Source: Hippopus hippopus
Taxonomy: Eukaryota > Mollusca > Bivalvia > Cardiida > Cardiidae
Direction of reading: 5' to 3'
DNA: 64,000 nucleotides
Assembly (NCBI GenBank): GCA_946811185.2
Contig: OX328096.1
Location: 70,679,345-70,743,344 of the forward strand
The stretch's first letter is position 1; each line of letters opens with the position of its first letter. A model generated the notes under the pieces. The model was given only the letters and a program-made list of their open reading frames with translations, made no database searches and was not told the origin of the DNA. The position numbers and the translations under genes were made by a program. Below, one piece after another: positions 61,718 to 64,000 of the stretch.

Positions 61718-63248
61718 TCTTCACCACAACCACATCACAAAGTTTTACACTGGCCGAAATTGAAAGCATTACAGATCACAAAAGAAGGTCAAATTTTGGG
61801 CTTTGTCTGTAACAGAGTAGAAAACATTGTTGGTAAAGGAGAAAATGCTGGTTACCAGCATTTTCTCCTTTTCACACAATGTTTTCAAAAGGCTTTTTTC
61901 ACAGGGTGGTTTAAACATAGGATTGTTTGGTGAAGAGTTAAGAACATAAATTTGTGATTTCTTTAGAAAAGGGTGGATTGAGTTTTGAGGTTTCTGTATC
62001 TGGTATGATTTCATGGTTCCTGTTGTATTGGAATACTAATTATTATACACCTGAAAGTTTTCCCAAGAAAATACATGCGGCGCACGCAGATAAAATATCA
62101 CATAGGACAAAAAAAATCTGTATCTACACACTGTGAAATACTGTTCCAAATATGGTATGATGACGTCATGATGACGTAACTCACAAGTGGAACAAGTATG
62201 TATCCATTTGCAATTTGATTAGTCAAAATTTAACGCTGTTATATTCATCCGCCATTCATAAAAACGAAGTTTTTAGTTTGCTTACTGTGTCGAATAAAAT
62301 GTCAACAATTGCATTATTTTTTCATTGAAAGATGTAGATATATAACAAAAGGAAAATTATGCTGTAGTAACTTTACTGGCACTAGTATTTGCTTCTCGTC
62401 CCGCAAGAAAATTTTGACATCTGGCTTGACCTTCGGTCTCGCACGATATCAAATTTTTTCACGCAACTCGAATTAAATACATGCACCAGGAAAGTCACTA
62501 CAGCAGAATATTCCATATTTATTGCCAGTCCGATAGAGTTACCTCTGTTTGAGTACTCTAATCGTGTATACTGTATACCTGGATATATATGTGTGTTGAA
62601 AAATTTGCGAATTACGATTATGGACATTTTGCTTTGGGAAATGTTTACAAATTCAAGACACTGGTTATTTTTCCGTATACTTGTGGTAAAATTTGTGAAC
62701 AAAAAATTCTGCGAATTTTTCAAATTCCTGAAATCGCAAAAATTTCAATGTCGCAAACATTTCCACTTATACAGTATATGGTAAGAAAATGAACAAGTCT
62801 TGCAAGACATTGTTATACTATTGGAACCAACGTGGTACTTGTAACGTAACATAGCCAAATCATGAACTAACCATAATGGGAAATGAAAATGAGAAATGAG
62901 AAATGAGAGCTCTAATATACTTATTCCATAAACACATCACAATAAATTGTCTCAGTGTTAGTGCAGATGGTTGCATTTGATTGTACTTCATATAATTATG
63001 ATGGCATTGCTTTTTGTTTATGGCGGTCCTGGTAGTATGTGTAAATGTGCCTTTAATTGGAAGAGTTCCACTAATGGAAATATGAAATATTACTGAGGAC
63101 TGATTGTATATCATTTCATATTTCAAAACAGTTATCAGAGGTCAGATGATCTAGTGACAGAGGATGTCAGTGAAGAGCCAAAATCTTTAGATGGTGTTCA
63201 TATATATTTAGATATGGAGGCTGCTGTGTTACTTCCAATGGTTGTCAG
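51221..63248 (+). CDS. SUFU: SUFU (Suppressor of fused), GLI-binding Hedgehog repressor; 3' end outside the window
   Basis: SUFU binds GLI/Ci transcription factors in cytoplasm and nucleus and holds them inactive. Exons: 51221-51369, 53104-53238, 54925-55061, 56489-56634, 58045-58130, 61360-61515, 63132-63248, all with consistent phase and GT-AG introns (308 codons plus two bases). The N-terminal SUFU domain is complete: LYPDQQNPLQ, GGPDPLDYI, HWHYITFGFSDLHGDGRVHE, SGFGFEL, GDHVPWH and DGSNL are all present. The start of the C-terminal domain (GVHIYLDMEAAVLLPMVV) is in the last exon. The linker between the lobes is much shorter than the human disordered region. The final roughly 150 codons lie beyond the right edge. 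Confidence 0.96.
51447..51673 (-). repeat. Pal-A MITE copy in SUFU intron 1
   Basis: L arm first; hairpin centre eroded (TGTTCGTAACCAGCT); begins 78 bp after SUFU exon 1. Confidence 0.72.
51988..52897. mobile_element. CAGGG-ended element H3, 910 bp
   Basis: Left CAGGGCTTCCCCTGC, right AGCGGGAGCCCTG, perfect 5-bp duplication CTTAC (51983-51987 and 52898-52902). Subterminal GCGCCATCAAATTCGC and TTCGCATTTGGCGAC relate it to H2. It sits in SUFU intron 1 and contains a C homopolymer at 52477-52496. Confidence 0.75.
52477..52496 (+). repeat. poly(C) run
   Basis: About 20 C inside H3; its length is likely to be inaccurate in any assembly. Confidence 0.95.
53104..53238 (+). CDS. SUFU: SUFU exon 2
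   Basis: 135 bases, phase 2 to 2: FGGPDPLDYIRFYSNPGDPE, PPHWHYITFGFSDLHGDGRV. HWHYI-FG-SDL-GD-RVHE is the family signature. Donor gttagt splits the Glu codon. Confidence 0.97.
53573..54033. repeat. Inverted pair of Pal-A MITEs
   Basis: 53573-53784 (R arm first, hairpin shortened) and 53801-54033 (L arm first, full hairpin, TTAA both ends). SUFU intron 2. Confidence 0.82.
54122..54317 (+). repeat. Pal-A MITE copy, short
   Basis: Tip CCCTTTACCAGAAAAG; hairpin mostly lost. Confidence 0.65.
54925..55061 (+). CDS. SUFU: SUFU exon 3
   Basis: 137 bases, phase 2 to 1: YSGPDKPSGFGFELTMRLKK, EDVEEMPPSWPSSLLGSLSK, YVFQT. SGFGFELT-RLK matches vertebrate SUFU closely. Acceptor ttgtag, donor gtgaga. Confidence 0.96.
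55132..55341 (+). repeat. Pal-A MITE copy with internal deletion
   Basis: R arm complete; the left half of the hairpin is missing (AGAAAACATGCTGGTTACCA). TTAA at both ends; SUFU intron 3. Confidence 0.75.
55971..56195 (+). repeat. Pal-A MITE copy
   Basis: Complete arms and hairpin (GGTGGTTTACCAGCA); followed after 14 bp by a Pal-B copy. Confidence 0.75.
56209..56467. repeat. Pal-B MITE copy, well preserved
   Basis: Central hairpin GGTCAGCCTGCGCAATCC then GCGCAGGCTGACC; both tips clear. It ends about 20 bp before SUFU exon 4. Confidence 0.82.
56489..56634 (+). CDS. SUFU: SUFU exon 4
   Basis: 146 bases, phase 1 to 0: NVLHTGDHVPWHRPIDGKEE, SVIKHLLVAQDPQL, TPYGYLEFRQ. GDHV-WH-P-D contains the Asp of the GLI-binding cleft. 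The acceptor tgtaaag is preceded by a Pal-B element ending at about 56467, only some 20 bp upstream, so the polypyrimidine tract is squeezed between the MITE and the exon. Confidence 0.95.
57245..57720 (-). repeat. Two Pal-A MITEs in direct orientation
   Basis: 57245-57473 is full length with perfect hairpin and TTAA ends; 57496-57720 is diverged. SUFU intron 4. Confidence 0.8.
58045..58130 (+). CDS. SUFU: SUFU exon 5
   Basis: 86 bases, phase 0 to 2: IVGVTDDEMKAAQKWKGTGI, LELMSKAK. Matches human IVGVCTEELHSAQQWNGQGILELL. Acceptor atctag, donor gtaaga. Confidence 0.95.
58289..58463. repeat. Pal-B MITE copy, truncated
   Basis: Centre CAGGTCAGCCTGAACATTCC then AGTCAGGCTGA; one flank deleted. 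Confidence 0.6.
58649..60941 (-). mobile_element. Pearl-like element, same family as 43.7 kb, reverse orientation, interrupted
   Basis: Begins TAGCTCCACTGGCCGAAGGC and ends GGGCCATCATGGCCCTCTTG. Core units match those at 44-45 kb in reverse. Interrupted at 59425-60645 by a CAGGG element. Located in SUFU intron 5. Confidence 0.8.
59425..60645. mobile_element. CAGGG-ended element H4, 1221 bp
   Basis: Left CAGGGTTTGACATTAACA, right TTAATGTCGAACCCTG, perfect 5-bp duplication GGTTA (59420-59424 and 60646-60650). It interrupts the pearl-like element and carries a Pal-A fragment at about 59740-59860. No coding capacity. Confidence 0.78.
61113..61308 (-). repeat. Pal-A MITE copy, hairpin deleted
   Basis: TTAA ends present; the hairpin is reduced to GTGGGAAAAAGCATTTTCTC. 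Stops 52 bp before SUFU exon 6. Confidence 0.75.
61360..61515 (+). CDS. SUFU: SUFU exon 6
   Basis: 156 bases, phase 2 to 2: IGPYLITNMQRNLSIFDADP, SLMSLVNEGINQDGSNLGHV, TAICRWLDINA. GPYLITNMxR--IF--DP and GI--DGSNL are conserved with vertebrates. Acceptor tttcag, donor gtaata. Confidence 0.95.
61692..61718 (+). repeat. (GA)n microsatellite
   Basis: About 13 GA units immediately left of a Pal-A copy in SUFU intron 6. Confidence 0.95.
61721..61941 (+). repeat. Pal-A MITE copy
   Basis: Good hairpin (TGCTGGTTACCAGCA), right TTAA present. SUFU intron 6. Confidence 0.78.
61950..63120. other. SUFU intron 6, unrecognised
   Basis: Contains tandem TGACGTCA and TGACGTAA (62161-62179). Overlapping open frames on both strands at 62382-62784 show no domain and look like chance or an old repeat. 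Confidence 0.4.
63132..63248 (+). CDS. SUFU: SUFU exon 7 (linker and start of C-terminal domain)
   Basis: 117 bases, phase 2 to 2: YQRSDDLVTEDVSEEPKSLD, GVHIYLDMEAAVLLPMVV. The first half is a short acidic linker; GVHIYLDMEAAVLLPMVVR starts the C-terminal lobe (human SVHLKFNQESGALIPLCLRG). Donor gtctgt. The next exon is not in the window. Confidence 0.9.
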
Positions 63249-63320
63249 GTCTGTATTTCCTACTCTGCTCTTGTCAGCCTTCAACTCTCTGCAGCTATGC
63301 AAGCATGCCATGATGAATTT

Positions 63321-63584
63321 GAGCCATGCTCCGGCAAAAGGGGGCTTAATGCATCTCCTTGATGCATTATACCAAGTAAAAGCCATAACATAATTATGAC
63401 TACATTAAAATTCATTTTGTCTACCAACGAATAAAATTAAGAGGTAGAGCGGTTCTTGGACATTTGGAAAATTGATCAATAGCGAAAGGTTTCGGCTCAG
63501 GTCAGCCTGCGTAGACTGCACAGGCTGACCCGAGTTGATACTTTTGCAAATGCATTAAGCCCCCTTTTCACAGAGCAAGGCTCA
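63321..63584. repeat. Pal-B MITE copy, well preserved
   Basis: Tips GAGCCATGCTCCGGCAAAAG and CAGAGCAAGGCTC; hairpin GGTCAGCCTGCGTAGACTGC. Starts about 70 bp after SUFU exon 7. Confidence 0.8.
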
Positions 63585-63789
63585 TTTATTTTCACAAAGG
63601 GTATTATTTTTGTCACTTTGTCTGTGCACCAGTGAATCTTTGAAAAAGATACAAGAAAAAAATTCCAGCTACCTTGAACATTTGATTCATTTTGATATTG
63701 TTTTGAAAACTACCCAAATCAGTATATTTTAGTTTGAATGTCTTTTGGCAAGACACTGCAGGGCCCCAGCCTAGTACTTGTGAAACTGA

Positions 63790-63938
63790 GAACACAGATG
63801 AATAAGCACACTTTCACTGTGATATGACTAAAACAATGCTGTAAGCAGTCATGAAAGCATGGATAGGTGCACTGGTCACCATGATATAACTGAAATAATT
63901 TTGAAAATGGTGTTAAACACCACGCAATCAATCAATTT
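63790..63938 (+). mobile_element. SINE 3' fragments
   Basis: The 3' body appears twice in part (TGTGATATGACTAAAACAAT and CATGATATAACTGAAATAAT), ending GGTGTTAAACACCACGCAAT and CAATCAATC. Similar 3' pieces lie at 42085-42200 and 54815-54900. Confidence 0.6.
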
Positions 63939-64000
63939 AGAAACTGTTTACTGGTAAAGAGTTTTATTACCTAGTGACGTATCAGCTAAGTGAAAGAAGT

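Noticed and set aside
62382..62784. Overlapping 113- and 131-codon frames on opposite strands
   Set aside because: No recognisable domain, no splice context, both strands equally open; probably chance or an old repeat.

Overview
The window is AT-rich animal DNA: two protein-coding genes with many short exons and GT-AG introns, embedded in a very dense field of transposon relics. The mix of repeats (pearl-like elements carrying ACGG tracts and tandem cores, a tRNA-headed SINE with a (CAAT)n tail, mariner, hairpin MITEs) together with the protein sequences points to a mollusc, most likely a bivalve. The species cannot be named from sequence alone.

Gene 1 (minus strand, 50813 down to 2751) is RPTOR (Raptor), the scaffold and substrate-recruiting subunit of TOR complex 1. 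I can place 22 exons with consistent reading phase plus two probable linker exons. They run from the start codon through the caspase-like RNC domain, the armadillo/HEAT region, the phosphorylated linker and the first WD40 blade. The remaining WD40 exons (about 270 codons by comparison with the human protein) lie beyond the left edge. Gene 2 (plus strand, from 51221) is SUFU (Suppressor of fused), the negative regulator of GLI transcription factors. Seven exons, about 308 codons, are visible and the C-terminal exons lie beyond the right edge. The two genes are head to head with 407 bp between start codons, so they probably share a bidirectional promoter.

Almost everything else is intronic repeat. 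(i) Pal-A: a roughly 220-bp hairpin MITE bounded by TTAA with CCCTTTACCA tips, about 50 whole or partial copies in 64 kb. (ii) Pal-B: a roughly 260-bp hairpin element, ten copies. (iii) Pearl-like/Helentron-associated elements at 0.4, 5.6-7.2, 21.8-23.3, 27.9-28.4, 34.0-35.1, 36.6-37.2, 43.7-45.3 and 58.6-60.9 kb. (iv) Two 1333-bp mariner elements with dead transposase genes at 0.66-1.99 and 8.19-9.52 kb. (v) Four elements with CAGGG...CCCTG ends and 5-6 bp target duplications at 23.4-25.7, 46.6-50.3, 52.0-52.9 and 59.4-60.6 kb, and one hAT-like element with an 8-bp duplication at 42.7-45.6 kb. (vi) tRNA-derived SINEs. (vii) Assorted fold-back elements, two recent tandem duplications and microsatellites.

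Many insertions are nested, so relative ages can be read directly (for example pearl into Pal-A, SINE into Pal-A, Pal-A inside a CAGGG element inside a pearl element). I see no host RNA gene, no CRISPR array, and no further protein-coding gene that I can support.
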